The notes: generated by a model not told the origin, from the sequence alone. A stretch of 64,000 bases of DNA from Stenotrophomonas cyclobalanopsidis (GCF_008710035.1 NZ_VYKI01000001.1:252857-316856), one strand, 5' to 3'; positions 9,438 through 18,392 are shown, counted from the stretch's first letter. Made by a program: numbers and translations.

Positions 9438-9535
9438 GTAGAGTCGAGCTTGCTCGACTGCTTTTCGCGCGTAGCAGCCGAGCGTGGGCTCGGCTCTACA
9501 GAAAGCGTAGTGCAGTCGAGCAAGCTCGACTCTAC
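9438..9535. repeat. Nested SMAG arms between the two rodA genes
   Basis: Outer arms GTAGAGTCGAGCTTGCTC (9438) and GAGCAAGCTCGACTCTAC (ends 9535) enclose an inner pair with AGCCGAGCGTGGGCTCGGCT. The whole 98 bp is a chain of SMAG elements. Confidence 0.88.
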
Positions 9536-9604
9536 GGAAAGCGAAAGCATGCATCCGGCGGCACCGGAAAGCTTCACGCAAGCGCCGCCCGCTACCCTGC
9601 CTGG

Positions 9605-10705
9605 GTGGAATGGAAACGTGTATCCGGCATCTGGCGCGAGGCGGTGCGTACGATCGATCTGCCGCTGCTGGTTGCGTTGCTGCTGTTGATGGCAGCCGGC
9701 CTGGCCGTGCTGCACAGCGTGTCGGGCCCGGTCACCGGGCAGGCCGCGCGCTTTGCCGGTGGCTTGGTGGCGATGTGGCTGCTGTCGCGGGTGTCGCTGT
9801 TGCGCCTGCGCGCGTGGACCCCGGCCCTGTACGCGCTGTCGATGCTGCCGTTGATGGGGGTGTACGTGATCGGGACCGGCAAGTACGGCCAGCGCTGGCT
9901 CAACCTGGGCGTGTTCTACCTGCAACCGTCCGAGCTGCTCAAACTCAGCCTGCCGCTGATGATGGCCTGGTATCTGCACCGTCAGCCGTTGCCGCCGTCG
10001 CCACGCACGGTGCTGACCGCCGCGGCGCTGATCGGCGTCCCCGCGGTGCTCATCCTGCTGCAGCCCAACCTGGGCACGGCCACCCTGGTGACGGCCAGCG
10101 GCGTGTTCGCGTTGCTCCTGGCCGGCCTGCACTGGGGCTGGGTGGTGGCCGGCCTGGCCAGTGTCGCGATGGCTGCGCCGCTGGCCTGGTTCGGCCTGCT
10201 GCGCCAGTACCAGAAGGATCGCGTACTGACCTTCCTCGACGCCGCCGCCGATCCGCTCGGCACCGGCTGGAACATCCTGCAGTCACGCATTGCCATTGGT
10301 TCGGGCGGATGGGAAGGCCGCGGCTGGGGCAACGGCACCCAGGCCACCCTGGATTTCCTGCCCGAATACACCACCGACTTCGCGTTCTCGGTGCTGAGCG
10401 AAGAGTTCGGCTGGATCGGCGTGGCGACTATGCTCGCGCTGTACCTGTTCGTGGTCGGGCGCTGCCTGTGGATTGCCGTGCACGCACGCGACACGCATGC
10501 GCGGTTGCTGGCCGGCAGCCTGGGCCTGGCGTTCTTTGTCTATGTTCTGGTGAATGGCGGAATGATTTCCGGCCTGCTGCCGGTGGTGGGCATCCCGATG
10601 CCGCTGGTCAGCTATGGCGGCACCTCGGCGGTTTCGCTGCTGGCGGGGATCGGCCTGGTGATGGCAGTGCGCGTGCACAACCCGATACACGCTGGCTGCG
10701 GCTGA
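9605..10705 (+). CDS. Second RodA-like SEDS glycosyltransferase (tandem paralogue)
   Basis: Product of 366 residues and nearly colinear with the preceding RodA; by eye about two thirds of positions agree. It keeps FYLQPSELLKLSLPLMMAWY (conserved Glu), EYTTDFAFSVLSEEFGWIG (conserved Asp) and GLLPVVGIPMPLVSYGGTSA, so it looks catalytically intact. GTG start at 9605; no strong ribosome site is visible. It is separated from rodA by SMAG repeats, so it may be a separate transcript. No second class B PBP lies beside it. Not an FtsW: there is no divisome context and it matches RodA best. Confidence 0.88.
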   Translation: MEWKRVSGIWREAVRTIDLPLLVALLLLMAAGLAVLHSVSGPVTGQAARFAGGLVAMWLLSRVSLLRLRAWTPALYALSMLPLMGVYVIGTGKYGQRWLNLGVFYLQPSELLKLSLPLMMAWYLHRQPLPPSPRTVLTAAALIGVPAVLILLQPNLGTATLVTASGVFALLLAGLHWGWVVAGLASVAMAAPLAWFGLLRQYQKDRVLTFLDAAADPLGTGWNILQSRIAIGSGGWEGRGWGNGTQATLDFLPEYTTDFAFSVLSEEFGWIGVATMLALYLFVVGRCLWIAVHARDTHARLLAGSLGLAFFVYVLVNGGMISGLLPVVGIPMPLVSYGGTSAVSLLAGIGLVMAVRVHNPIHAGCG

Positions 10706-10721
10706 AACCGCCGCCGCTTCT

Positions 10722-10749
10722 GTAGAGCCGAGCCCATGCTCGGCTCTAC
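10722..10749. repeat. SMAG palindrome
   Basis: Compact single element: GTAGAGCCGAGC, spacer, GCTCGGCTCTAC. It lies just after the second rodA-like gene and may act in transcript end protection. Confidence 0.88.
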
Positions 10750-10847
10750 ATCAAAGCGCAGACGCGTACGTCAGACACCACCGGCCCGATCTTCCCGCCG
10801 ACGAAGTTCCATAAAAAGTGCGCAACAATTCACACTTTGACGCAGCG

Positions 10848-10861
10848 TTGATCCGGATCAA
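10848..10861. promoter_or_regulatory. Perfect FNR/ANR-type site with a matching class II promoter
   Basis: TTGATCCGGATCAA is an exact match to the FNR consensus TTGAT-N4-ATCAA. A -10-like CACAAT at 10884-10889 is at the right distance for a class II site: with the site centred at -41.5 the start would be near 10896. This puts a start just upstream of the structured G-rich segment. The match is seen; regulation by oxygen is inferred. Confidence 0.6.
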
Positions 10862-10895
10862 TGGACTTGTCGCAATCGGCCTGCACAATGGCGGC

Positions 10896-11100
10896 CCGTG
10901 CGGCACGGCGCGCCGTCTGAAGATGCAGCGCGAGGGGGGTGTCGGGCGGGAAAGCAGTACTGATCCAACGGATACAGGGAGCGCGGGGCACTGTCGCTGG
11001 GGAGCGACAGCCGCGCAGGTATCGACAGGATCCGGTCGCCGGTTGCGCCTGCGGGGATGGGGGCGCAGCCGGCAACCTCTGCCTGAATGGGGCAGGGTAA
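10896..11100 (+). ncRNA. Candidate structured non-coding RNA with G-rich loops
   Basis: No protein-like frame is convincing here, yet the stretch folds strongly. Seen: stem CCGTG/CACGG at 10896-10908; an 8-bp hairpin CTGTCGCT (10991-10998), loop GGGG, AGCGACAG (11003-11010), enclosed by GCGCGG (10981-10986) / CCGCGC (11011-11016); a 12-bp stem with one G-U (11038-11049 with 11062-11073) and a loop containing GGGGA; and CTGCC/GGCAG at 11079-11095. Several GGA or GGGG motifs sit in loops or single strands. The 5' end follows the FNR-type promoter. No known RNA family recognised; no T-rich terminator seen. It could instead be a long 5' leader of mltB. Confidence 0.4.
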
Positions 11101-11141
11101 TCACGACGCCTTCACATTTCCCGCTGAACGCGGGCAAATCG

Positions 11142-11170
11142 TTGTGATTCATGGTGTTAGGGGTTTTAAT
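11142..11170 (+). promoter_or_regulatory. Predicted sigma-70 promoter of mltB
   Basis: TTGTGA (11142-11147), 17-base spacer, TTTAAT (11165-11170). Start would be near 11177, about 20 bases before the mltB ATG. Confidence 0.5.
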
Positions 11171-11197
11171 TCATCCATGACCTGCTAACCTGCGACG

Positions 11198-12346
11198 ATG
11201 ATTCGACGCTCCCTGGCCTGCTTGCTCACCCTCGGTCTGGTCGCCTGCGCGACCCAGCCGACGTCTCCGCCGACTTCACCCCAGGCCAGCAGCACGCCGC
11301 GCCATCCGGCCGGCAAGCCCCAGCAGGGCCCGGCCGAAGCTGCCCCGGAAGCGACCGCGGCCACGGCGCCGCCGGTTGACCTGACCCCGGTGCCGTTTGA
11401 AACCGCCCGCGCCAACTTCATCGCCGACACCGCCAAGCGTTATGGTCTGGCGCCGGCCGAGATCGCCCGCGTGCTCGACCAGGCGCAGGTGCGCCAGCCG
11501 ATCATCGCGGCCATGTCGCGGCCGGCCGAGCGGGTCAAGCCGTGGAACGAATACCGGCCGATGTTCATCAGCAAGGCGCGCATCGATGGCGGCCGCGCCT
11601 TCCTGGCCGAGCACCGCGCCGAACTGGACCGCGTGCAGCAGCGCACCGGCGTGCCGGCCGAAGTGATCGTGGCGATCATCGGCGTGGAAACCAGCTACGG
11701 AAAGAACGCCGGCAGCCACCGCGTGCTCGATGCGCTTTACACGCTGGCCTTCTATTACCCGCGCAGCGGCGACCCGGCCAAGCTGGAACGCGAAGTGCGC
11801 CGCGAGCTGTTCTTCCGCGATGAACTGGCCAAGCTGTTCGAGCTGGGCCGCGAAGAGAAGCTGGACATCTCCACGCTCAAGGGCAGCTATGCCGGTGCGA
11901 TGGGCATGGGCCAGTTCATGCCCTCCAGCTACCTGGATTACGCCGTGGATGGCAACGGCGATGGCCGCCGCGATCTGTTCACCAGCTATGACGACGTGTT
12001 CTCGTCCATCGCCAACTACTTCGTGAAGAAGGGCGGCTGGGTGCGCGGCGGCCAGGTGGCGGTGCCGGCCACGCTGGCGCCGGGACGCGAGGAATTCAAT
12101 CCGACCGAGTGGATGCCCACCTGGTCGCTGGCCGACCTGGCCCAGCGCGGCTACCAGCCCAGCGCGCCGGTGCAGCCGGGTGCCACCGCCACGCCGATCA
12201 CGCTTGAAGGCAGTACCGGCAAGCAGTACTGGCTGGGCTTCCAGAATTACTACGCGATCACCCGCTACAACCTCTCGAAGATGTACGCGATGGCCGTGTT
12301 CCAGTTGTCGCAGGCCATTGCCGGACAGGAGCTGCCCCCGGCATGA
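11198..12346 (+). CDS. mltB: Membrane-bound lytic murein transglycosylase B
   Basis: Product of 382 residues. Signal peptide with lipobox LVAC (Cys about 15), a Pro/Ala/Ser-rich linker to about residue 65, then the MltB domain with catalytic Glu in IIGVETSYGKNAG (about 164), QFMPSSYLDYAVDGNGDGRR and the C-terminal NYYAITRYNLSKMYAMAV. It cleaves glycan strands to 1,6-anhydro products at the outer membrane. Its stop overlaps the rlpA ATG (ATGA), so the two are co-translated. Confidence 0.95.
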   Translation: MIRRSLACLLTLGLVACATQPTSPPTSPQASSTPRHPAGKPQQGPAEAAPEATAATAPPVDLTPVPFETARANFIADTAKRYGLAPAEIARVLDQAQVRQPIIAAMSRPAERVKPWNEYRPMFISKARIDGGRAFLAEHRAELDRVQQRTGVPAEVIVAIIGVETSYGKNAGSHRVLDALYTLAFYYPRSGDPAKLEREVRRELFFRDELAKLFELGREEKLDISTLKGSYAGAMGMGQFMPSSYLDYAVDGNGDGRRDLFTSYDDVFSSIANYFVKKGGWVRGGQVAVPATLAPGREEFNPTEWMPTWSLADLAQRGYQPSAPVQPGATATPITLEGSTGKQYWLGFQNYYAITRYNLSKMYAMAVFQLSQAIAGQELPPA

Positions 12347-13617
12347 ACATCAGATGGCTGGCCCCCGGAATCGTCGTGCTGGCGCTGGCTGCCTGCAGCA
12401 GCGCACCGAACAAACCCAGTGCCGGCCATGGCGGCAAGGTGCCCGGCACGGTGGTGCAGGGCAAGAGCGGGCGCCCGGCGCACTGCCCGGACGGTTCGCC
12501 GTACGCGGCCGCTACCGAGGACCTCGCCACCCGCGGCAACTACATCGCCGGCGGCCTGTACAAGCCGGGGGTGAAGGACACCACGCCCAGCTACGTGCCG
12601 AACGTGGCCTGTATTCCCGAGCCGGAAGTGACTGCGGTCGAGCGCTCGGTCATCGGCAACAAATCGCCCTACGTGGTGCTGGGCAAGTCGTACAACGTGC
12701 TTGACGACACCCATGACTATGTCGAGCGCGGCACCGCCTCGTACTACGGCGCCAAGTTCCATGGCCGCCTGACCTCCAACCGCGAGGTCTACGACATGTA
12801 CCAGTTCACCGCCGCGCACAAGACGCTGCCGCTGCCCAGCTTCGCCCGTGTGACCAACCTGGACAACGGTGAATCGGTGATCGTGCGCGTCAATGATCGT
12901 GGCCCGTTCCACGATGGCCGCGTGGTCGACCTCAGCTATGCCGCCGCCGTGCGCTTGGGCATCACCCAGCGCGGCACCGGCAACGTCGAAGTGCGCGCGC
13001 TGCAGCCGGGCGAGAGCAACCTGCTGGCGCAGAAGCCGTCGCGCCGCGAGCGTCGTGCGGCCGAAGCCGCCGCCGCTGCCACGACCGTTGCGGCCGCGCG
13101 CCCGGCCGCCGCCCCGCGTGCCACCGCGCCCAGCGATATCGACCGTCTGGTCCAGCGCCTGCCCGCCGATGGCACGCCGGGCCGTGGCCAGCCCGCCACC
13201 ACCCAGGCCGCCAGCAGTGCGCTGCCCGAAGTCGCGGTCAGCAGTCTGCCGCCCAGTGCGCCGCCGGTGCGCAGCGCCGCCACCGCCACGGTGGCAGTGG
13301 CCGCCGCTACCCCGCGTGCCGGCACGCCGCCGGTCCGCAGCACGCCGGCTGCCACCCCGTCGCCGACGCTGTCGCAGCAGGTGGTGGGCGCGGTGATGGT
13401 GCAGGTGGCCAGCTTCTCCAGCCGCGACAACGCCACCCGCGCGATGGGCCAGCTCAACGCCGCCGGCATCGTCGGCGCGACCATCAGCGACATCGCCGCT
13501 GGCGGCCGTACCCTCTTCCGCCTGCGCGTACCCGCCAGCGACCATGCCAGTGCCGCGGAACTAGTCGGCCGCATCGCAGGTCTTGGCCTGGGTTCGCCGC
13601 AGATCGTCAAGGATTGA
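12343..13617 (+). CDS. rlpA: Septal-ring lytic transglycosylase RlpA with SPOR domain
   Basis: Product of 424 residues. Lipobox LAAC near residue 17; double-psi beta-barrel domain (about 125-220) with GTASYYGAKFHGRLTSN and VRVNDRGPFHDGRVVDLSY, including the conserved Asp and His; long Ala/Pro/Thr linker (about 230-340); C-terminal SPOR domain (about 345-424, VQVASFSSRDNATRAMGQL) that binds denuded glycan at the septum. It acts on stem-less glycan strands during daughter-cell separation. Coupled to mltB and followed by dacC. Confidence 0.95.
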   Translation: MNIRWLAPGIVVLALAACSSAPNKPSAGHGGKVPGTVVQGKSGRPAHCPDGSPYAAATEDLATRGNYIAGGLYKPGVKDTTPSYVPNVACIPEPEVTAVERSVIGNKSPYVVLGKSYNVLDDTHDYVERGTASYYGAKFHGRLTSNREVYDMYQFTAAHKTLPLPSFARVTNLDNGESVIVRVNDRGPFHDGRVVDLSYAAAVRLGITQRGTGNVEVRALQPGESNLLAQKPSRRERRAAEAAAAATTVAAARPAAAPRATAPSDIDRLVQRLPADGTPGRGQPATTQAASSALPEVAVSSLPPSAPPVRSAATATVAVAAATPRAGTPPVRSTPAATPSPTLSQQVVGAVMVQVASFSSRDNATRAMGQLNAAGIVGATISDIAAGGRTLFRLRVPASDHASAAELVGRIAGLGLGSPQIVKD

Positions 13618-13715
13618 TCCGCCCGGGCCGGTGCTGCCGGCCCCTGCCACACCGGCCTTACAATGTCCCTTCGTACCATCCTCCATTCTGGCCGTCCCCT
13701 GGAGCCTGCAGTCCA

Positions 13716-14933
13716 ATGAATTTCCGTTCCGCCGCCACCGCCCTGGCCGCCACCCTGGTGGTTGGCCTGGCTTCCGCCCAGACGCCGCTGCCGACCCCGG
13801 CCACCCCGGCGCCCGCTGCTGCTGCCGCCCCGGCGGTCGTCGCCACGCCGCCGGCCCCGGTGCCGAGCACGTCCAAGGCCTGGATCCTGATGGACTACGC
13901 CACCGGCCAGATGCTGGCGGGCGAGAACGTCCATGAACAGCTGGCCCCGGCCAGCATCACCAAGGTGATGACCTCCTATGTGGTCGCCGCCGAGGTCAAG
14001 AACGGCAAGGTCCGCGCCGACGACCAGGTGATGATGAGCGAGCGCGCCTGGCGCGAAGGCGGCGCCGGCACCGACGGCAGCTACAGCGGCTTCCCGGTCA
14101 ACCAGACCGCGCGCCTGGAAGACATGGAAAAGGGCATGGCGATCCAGTCCGGCAACGACGCCGCGATCGCCCTGGCCGAGCACGTGGCCGGCAGCGAGGA
14201 AGCCTTTGCTTCGCTGATGAACAGCTACGCCGCCAAGATCGGCATGAAGGACTCGCACTTCGTCAACGCCCACGGCCTGAGCGCCCAGGGCCACCACAGC
14301 ACCGCCTATGACCTCGCGCTGCTGGGCCGCGCGATGGTGCGTGACTACCCGGAAACCTACGCCTACAACAAGGTGAAGGAATTCCAGGTCGGCAACATCA
14401 AGCAGCCGAACCGCAACCTGCTGCTGTGGCGCGATGGCAGCGTGGACGGCATCAAGACCGGCCACACCTCCGAAGCCGGCTACTGCCTGATGAGCTCGGC
14501 CCAGCGTGGCGACCAGCGCCTGATCGCCGTGGTGCTGGGTGGTTCGTCGGAGAAGCAGCGCGCCGATGACAGCCTGGCCCTGCTCAACTGGGGCTTCCGC
14601 TTCTTCGAAACCCACCGCCTGTATGAGCCGGGCAAGGCCGTGGCCGAGCACAAGGTGTGGAAGGGTGCCACCGACAAGGTTCAGCTGGGCGTGGCTCAGC
14701 CGATGCTGGTGAGCGTGCCGCGTGGTCGCTACAACGACCTGAAGCCGAGCATCGACGTGCCCAAGACCCTGGAAGCCCCGTTCACCGCGGGCCAGCAGAT
14801 CGGCACCGTGAAGGTGACGCTGGATGGCAAGGTCGTGGCCGAAGCCCCGCTGGTGGCCGTGGCCGCCGTCGAAGAGGCCGGCTTCTTCAAGCGCCTGTGG
14901 GACAGCTTCTGGATGTGGTGGGAATCGGAATGA
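13716..14933 (+). CDS. dacC: D-alanyl-D-alanine carboxypeptidase (PBP5/6 family)
   Basis: Product of 405 residues. Signal peptide (about 1-21), an Ala/Pro-rich stretch, then the S11 domain with SxxK as SITK (Ser about 80), SGN in QSGNDAAIA, and KTG in IKTGHTSEAGYC. The C-terminal all-beta domain ends in an amphipathic anchor (FFKRLWDSFWMWW). It trims the terminal D-Ala of pentapeptides in the periplasm. The start at 13716 gives the signal peptide; an open frame extends upstream into rlpA. The dacA/dacC symbol is interchangeable for this lone paralogue. Confidence 0.94.
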   Translation: MNFRSAATALAATLVVGLASAQTPLPTPATPAPAAAAAPAVVATPPAPVPSTSKAWILMDYATGQMLAGENVHEQLAPASITKVMTSYVVAAEVKNGKVRADDQVMMSERAWREGGAGTDGSYSGFPVNQTARLEDMEKGMAIQSGNDAAIALAEHVAGSEEAFASLMNSYAAKIGMKDSHFVNAHGLSAQGHHSTAYDLALLGRAMVRDYPETYAYNKVKEFQVGNIKQPNRNLLLWRDGSVDGIKTGHTSEAGYCLMSSAQRGDQRLIAVVLGGSSEKQRADDSLALLNWGFRFFETHRLYEPGKAVAEHKVWKGATDKVQLGVAQPMLVSVPRGRYNDLKPSIDVPKTLEAPFTAGQQIGTVKVTLDGKVVAEAPLVAVAAVEEAGFFKRLWDSFWMWWESE

Positions 14934-14956
14934 TCCACGCCCCGGCGTGGTGAATG

Positions 14957-14983
14957 AAAAGGCCGGCGAAAGCCGGCCTTTTT
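14957..14983 (+). terminator. Rho-independent terminator after dacC
   Basis: Stem AAGGCCGGC (14959-14967), GAAA loop, GCCGGCCTT (14972-14980), ending in a run of five T in all. Confidence 0.92.
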
Positions 14984-14992
14984 CGTGGATTT

Positions 14993-15050
14993 CCGCCGGG
15001 CATGGCCCGGCGCTACCCCGTCGTCGGTAGCGCCGGGCCATGCCCGGCGG
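14993..15050. repeat. SMAG inverted pair, GCGCCGGGC subtype
   Basis: Arm ending GGCGCTAC (14993-15016) faces an arm beginning GTAGCGCCGGGC (15027-15050). The pair marks the left edge of the lpxR-like gene. Confidence 0.88.
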
Positions 15051-15064
15051 AATGACAACCCCGG

Positions 15065-16141
15065 TTACATCGAGCGGCTGATGGTGAAGCTGCCGAACAC
15101 CGGGGCTTCGCGCTGGCCGTTGAACTCGCGGGTGCTGTGGTAGCGCGCCATCGCGAACTTCCAGCGGCCGCGCATCACCGCGATGCCGTAGCCGCCGTAG
15201 GCCACCACGTGGCGCTTGTCGACGCTGTGGCTGTCGCGGAAGGTGTTGCCGTCCAGAGTGATATCGCGGATCACCCACGCCGCATCGGTGGTGGCGAACA
15301 GGTGCCACGACCAGCCGCTGGGCTTGCCGCCGCGGGTCGGCGCGGTGTTTTCACCGGCCGGGCGCAGCGGGGTGCTGCCGAAATCGTCGGGCAGCTTCCA
15401 GCCGAAGCGCACTTCACCACCGAAGTTGGCCTTGGTTTCCAGGTTGCCGATCGAGCCGCCGTAGTGGCTGATCGCATCCCAGCCCCAGCCGCCGGCATTG
15501 ACGCTGGCATCGCCCGGCCAGCGGCGCATGCGTTCGTGGGTGTACATCACCACCGGCTCGTTGTGCAGCTGGTTGTCCCAGCCCTGGAATTTCTCGTCGC
15601 CCAGCAGGTCATGCACCGCGTTCTGCACCTGCTTGCCCTGCGCCCACGGTCCGACCACGCCCAGGGTCAGCAGGGTGGTCTGCAGGCGGTCGCCGCGGCG
15701 GGCGTTGTAGCCGAAGCTGGCCACCAGCACCCCGGCATACGGCCGGTCGTCCTCGATCAGGTCCTTGCGGGTGAAATCGGTGGGCGTATAGATCCCCTGG
15801 CCGAGGCTGAAGATCATGTTCTGCTGCTCGAACTCGCCCGGGTGCAGGCGCTCGAGGTGGCGGTTCACCCAGCGGGCCAGGCGCGGCAGGCAGGGGTCAT
15901 CGGTGTAGTCCACCAGATTGGGCGAGACCAGGGTCAGCTGGGCGCCGTTGGTATAGCCCTGGTCCTGGTCCTTGGCGCCGAACAGGTCGTTGTCGACGCG
16001 GAAATTGACCTGCGGCGGGTGCTCACTCATCGCGTCGGGCCCGCACTGCTGGGCGGCATGGGCAGTGAGGGGCAGGGCAGCGGCCGCCAGCAGGCCGGTC
16101 AGGCCGAGGGTGGCGGCAGTACGCATGGATGGAATGATCAT
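15065..16141 (-). CDS. LpxR-like outer-membrane lipid A deacylase (DUF2219)
   Basis: Product of 358 residues, or 353 if it starts at the ATG at 16126, which gives the neater signal peptide MRTAATLGLTGLLAAAALPL. The mature part starts with the family signature FRVDNDLFGAKDQDQGYTNG, has GVVGPWAQGKQVQNAVHDLLG with the candidate catalytic His, and ends in an aromatic-poor strand SFTISRSM. LpxR enzymes remove the 3'-acyloxyacyl group of lipid A from the outer membrane. The gene is on the opposite strand to its neighbours, inside an otherwise conserved dacA-ybeD-lipB order, next to SMAG repeats. Neither start has a clear ribosome site. Confidence 0.8.
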   Translation of the reverse strand: MIIPSMRTAATLGLTGLLAAAALPLTAHAAQQCGPDAMSEHPPQVNFRVDNDLFGAKDQDQGYTNGAQLTLVSPNLVDYTDDPCLPRLARWVNRHLERLHPGEFEQQNMIFSLGQGIYTPTDFTRKDLIEDDRPYAGVLVASFGYNARRGDRLQTTLLTLGVVGPWAQGKQVQNAVHDLLGDEKFQGWDNQLHNEPVVMYTHERMRRWPGDASVNAGGWGWDAISHYGGSIGNLETKANFGGEVRFGWKLPDDFGSTPLRPAGENTAPTRGGKPSGWSWHLFATTDAAWVIRDITLDGNTFRDSHSVDKRHVVAYGGYGIAVMRGRWKFAMARYHSTREFNGQREAPVFGSFTISRSM

Positions 16142-16385
16142 CAGGTCGTTGGCGTGTGAAGGTCGATTTATGCAACAAAAGACTACTCCCGTCCCCGTGA
16201 CGGAACGAGCCGTCCGCCTTCACTTGTCTGTTCCGTAAAACGCACTTGTCGCGCCAGCAAATCCGCTCGCCGGTCCGGCGCAGGCTGAACCGGGCCGCAG
16301 CCTGCAACGCAGCAGCCCGCCCGTGCGCCGTTTGACGTTGATGAATACTCTTGGGTTTGTTGCCCTGCGGCCCGATAATGGGTCC

Positions 16386-16664
16386 ATGGAAATCAAGTCC
16401 GACAACCCCGAACACGGCTTCCAGTTCCCCGGTCAGTTCGAGCTCAGCGCGATGGGCCCGGCCAACCGCGGTCTGGAACAGGAACTCCCCCGCCTGCTGA
16501 TATCCGCTGGCGTCGACGTGGTGAACGAGCGCATCAGCTGGAAGCATTCGTCCAACGGCAAGTACGTCTCGGTGCGCCTGGTATTCCGGGCCGAAAACCG
16601 CGAGCAGTACGACGTGGCCCACCAGGCCCTGCGTGACCACCCGGAAGTGAAGTGGACGGTGTAG
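16386..16664 (+). CDS. ybeD: YbeD-family protein (DUF493)
   Basis: Product of 92 residues with the small ferredoxin-like fold expected for DUF493 ([14 protein letters not shown], then [18 protein letters not shown] and [18 protein letters not shown]). Proposed allosteric or regulatory role beside lipoate genes in many Gamma-proteobacteria. The ATG at 16386 gives the family N-terminus. It overlaps lipB by 13 bases. Confidence 0.88.
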   Translation: MEIKSDNPEHGFQFPGQFELSAMGPANRGLEQELPRLLISAGVDVVNERISWKHSSNGKYVSVRLVFRAENREQYDVAHQALRDHPEVKWTV

Positions 16665-17362
16665 CCACCAGCTGCGCGGCCGAGCCTGCCCCCGGGCAGC
16701 GTCCGGCCCGCCCTGCGGTGGTGCGCGACCTCGGTCGCCAGGCCTATGAACCGGTCTGGCGCGCCATGCAGCGCTTCACCGACCAGCGGACCGACGACGA
16801 CGCTGACGAACTGTGGGTGGTCGAACACGATCCGGTGTTCACCCTCGGCCAAGCCGGCAAGGACGAACACGTGCTGGCGCCGGGCGATATCCCGGTGCTG
16901 CACGTCGACCGCGGTGGCCAGGTGACCTACCACGGCCCCGGCCAGATCGTGGTCTACCCGTTGCTGCGCCTGCCGCGGCTGGGCATCGGCGTACGCGACT
17001 ACGTCTGCCGCATCGAACAGGCCCTGATCGACACCCTCGGCGAATGGAACATCGGTGCCGAGCGCCGTGACGGTGCGCCGGGCGTCTACGTGGGCGATGC
17101 GAAGATCGCCGCCCTCGGCATCCGCGTCCGCCGCGGCTGCACCTTCCACGGTCTGGCCTTCAATGTGTCGATGGACCTGGAACCCTTCCACCGCATCAAC
17201 CCCTGTGGCTATCAGGGGCTGCAGGTGACCTCGGTGGTAGACTTGGGAGGCCCGTCCGGGATGGACGCCGTCAAGCCGGTGCTGCTGGACCATCTGGCCC
17301 GCCAGTTTGGCCTTCTGCTGCAGCCCACGCCCGAACTGCCCGATCTTTCTGCGGCCGCCTGA
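16652..17362 (+). CDS. lipB: Octanoyl-(acyl-carrier-protein) transferase LipB
   Basis: Product of 236 residues. The acyl-thioester Cys is in [14 protein letters not shown] and its partner Lys in [20 protein letters not shown]; the substrate-binding [16 protein letters not shown] block is intact. It transfers octanoate from ACP to lipoyl domains in the cytoplasm, the first step of lipoate synthesis. GTG start at 16652 inside the end of ybeD indicates coupling; lipA follows 18 bases later. Confidence 0.96.
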   Translation: MDGVATSCAAEPAPGQRPARPAVVRDLGRQAYEPVWRAMQRFTDQRTDDDADELWVVEHDPVFTLGQAGKDEHVLAPGDIPVLHVDRGGQVTYHGPGQIVVYPLLRLPRLGIGVRDYVCRIEQALIDTLGEWNIGAERRDGAPGVYVGDAKIAALGIRVRRGCTFHGLAFNVSMDLEPFHRINPCGYQGLQVTSVVDLGGPSGMDAVKPVLLDHLARQFGLLLQPTPELPDLSAAA

Positions 17363-17380
17363 CCGCCCCCCGGAACTGCC

Positions 17381-18391
17381 ATGACTGAAACCACCGCCCG
17401 CACCATTCCCCTGCAGATCGTGCAGGCCGAGCTTCCGTCCGCCGCGCCGCTGCAGGTGGGCGTCAAGCAGATGGGCGGCGACAAGATCAACCGTTCGCCG
17501 GTGCAGTTCGCCGACGCACCGGTGCTGCGCAAGCCGTCGTGGATCCGCGTGCGCATTCCTTCGGGCAATGCCGTGCAGAACCTGAAGGCCAAGCTGCGCG
17601 AGAACCGCCTGGTGACCGTGTGCGAGGAAGCCAGCTGCCCGAACATCCACGAATGTTTCAGCCACGGCACCGCCACTTTCATGATCCTGGGCGAGGTCTG
17701 CACTCGTCGCTGCTCGTTCTGCGACGTGGCCCACGGCCGCCCCAAGCCGCCGGATGCCAACGAGCCGGCGACCCTCGGCCAGACCGTGGCCGACATGGGC
17801 CTGAAGTACGTGGTGGTGACCAGCGTCGACCGCGATGACCTGCGCGACGGTGGTGCCCAGCACTTCGTCGACTGCATCGCGGCCATCCGCGAGAAGTCGC
17901 CGGGCACCCGCATCGAAGTGCTGACCCCGGACTTCCGTGGCAAGGGCCGCATGGAGCGCGCGCTGGAGATCCTGGCGCAGAACCCGCCGGACGTGTTCAA
18001 CCACAACATCGAAACCGTACCGGACCTGTACCGCAACGTGCGCCCGGGTGCGGATTACCAGTGGTCGCTGACCCTGCTGAAGAACTTCAAGGCGCAGCAC
18101 CCGTCGGTGCCTACCAAGAGCGGCATCATGCTGGGCCTGGGCGAGGAGTTCGAGCAGATCAAGGCCACCATGCGCGACCTGCGTGCGCACGACGTGGACA
18201 TGATCACCATCGGCCAGTACCTGCAGCCGACCGCGCACCACCACCCGGTGCTGAAGTACTGGACCCCCGAGGACTACAAGGCGCTGGAAGACTACGGCTA
18301 CGAGCTGGGCTTCAGCCACGTGGCCTCCGGCCCGATGGTGCGCTCGTCGTACCATGCCGACGTCCAGGCCAAGGGCGCCGGCGTCTCCTGA
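17381..18391 (+). CDS. lipA: Lipoyl synthase LipA (radical SAM)
   Basis: Product of 336 residues. The auxiliary cluster ligands are in [12 protein letters not shown] and the radical-SAM cluster in CTRRCSFC; the C-terminal family Ser is in MVRSSYHA. It inserts two sulfurs into octanoyl groups on lipoyl domains. The N-terminal about 40 residues before [10 protein letters not shown] are longer than in E. coli, as is usual in xanthomonads. Confidence 0.97.
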   Translation: MTETTARTIPLQIVQAELPSAAPLQVGVKQMGGDKINRSPVQFADAPVLRKPSWIRVRIPSGNAVQNLKAKLRENRLVTVCEEASCPNIHECFSHGTATFMILGEVCTRRCSFCDVAHGRPKPPDANEPATLGQTVADMGLKYVVVTSVDRDDLRDGGAQHFVDCIAAIREKSPGTRIEVLTPDFRGKGRMERALEILAQNPPDVFNHNIETVPDLYRNVRPGADYQWSLTLLKNFKAQHPSVPTKSGIMLGLGEEFEQIKATMRDLRAHDVDMITIGQYLQPTAHHHPVLKYWTPEDYKALEDYGYELGFSHVASGPMVRSSYHADVQAKGAGVS

Positions 18392-18392
18392 G

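Noticed and set aside
8042..10132. 696-codon minus-strand frame opposite rodA
   Set aside because: Arg/Gln/His-rich shadow translation; also runs through SMAG repeats.
9605..10705. Second SEDS gene as ftsW
   Set aside because: It is colinear with the adjacent RodA, lacks divisome neighbours and FtsW-specific features, so RodA paralogue is the better call.
10818..11147. 109-codon frame over the G-rich structured region
   Set aside because: No ribosome site, begins upstream of the predicted transcript start, and the composition looks random; the folding signal is stronger than the coding signal.
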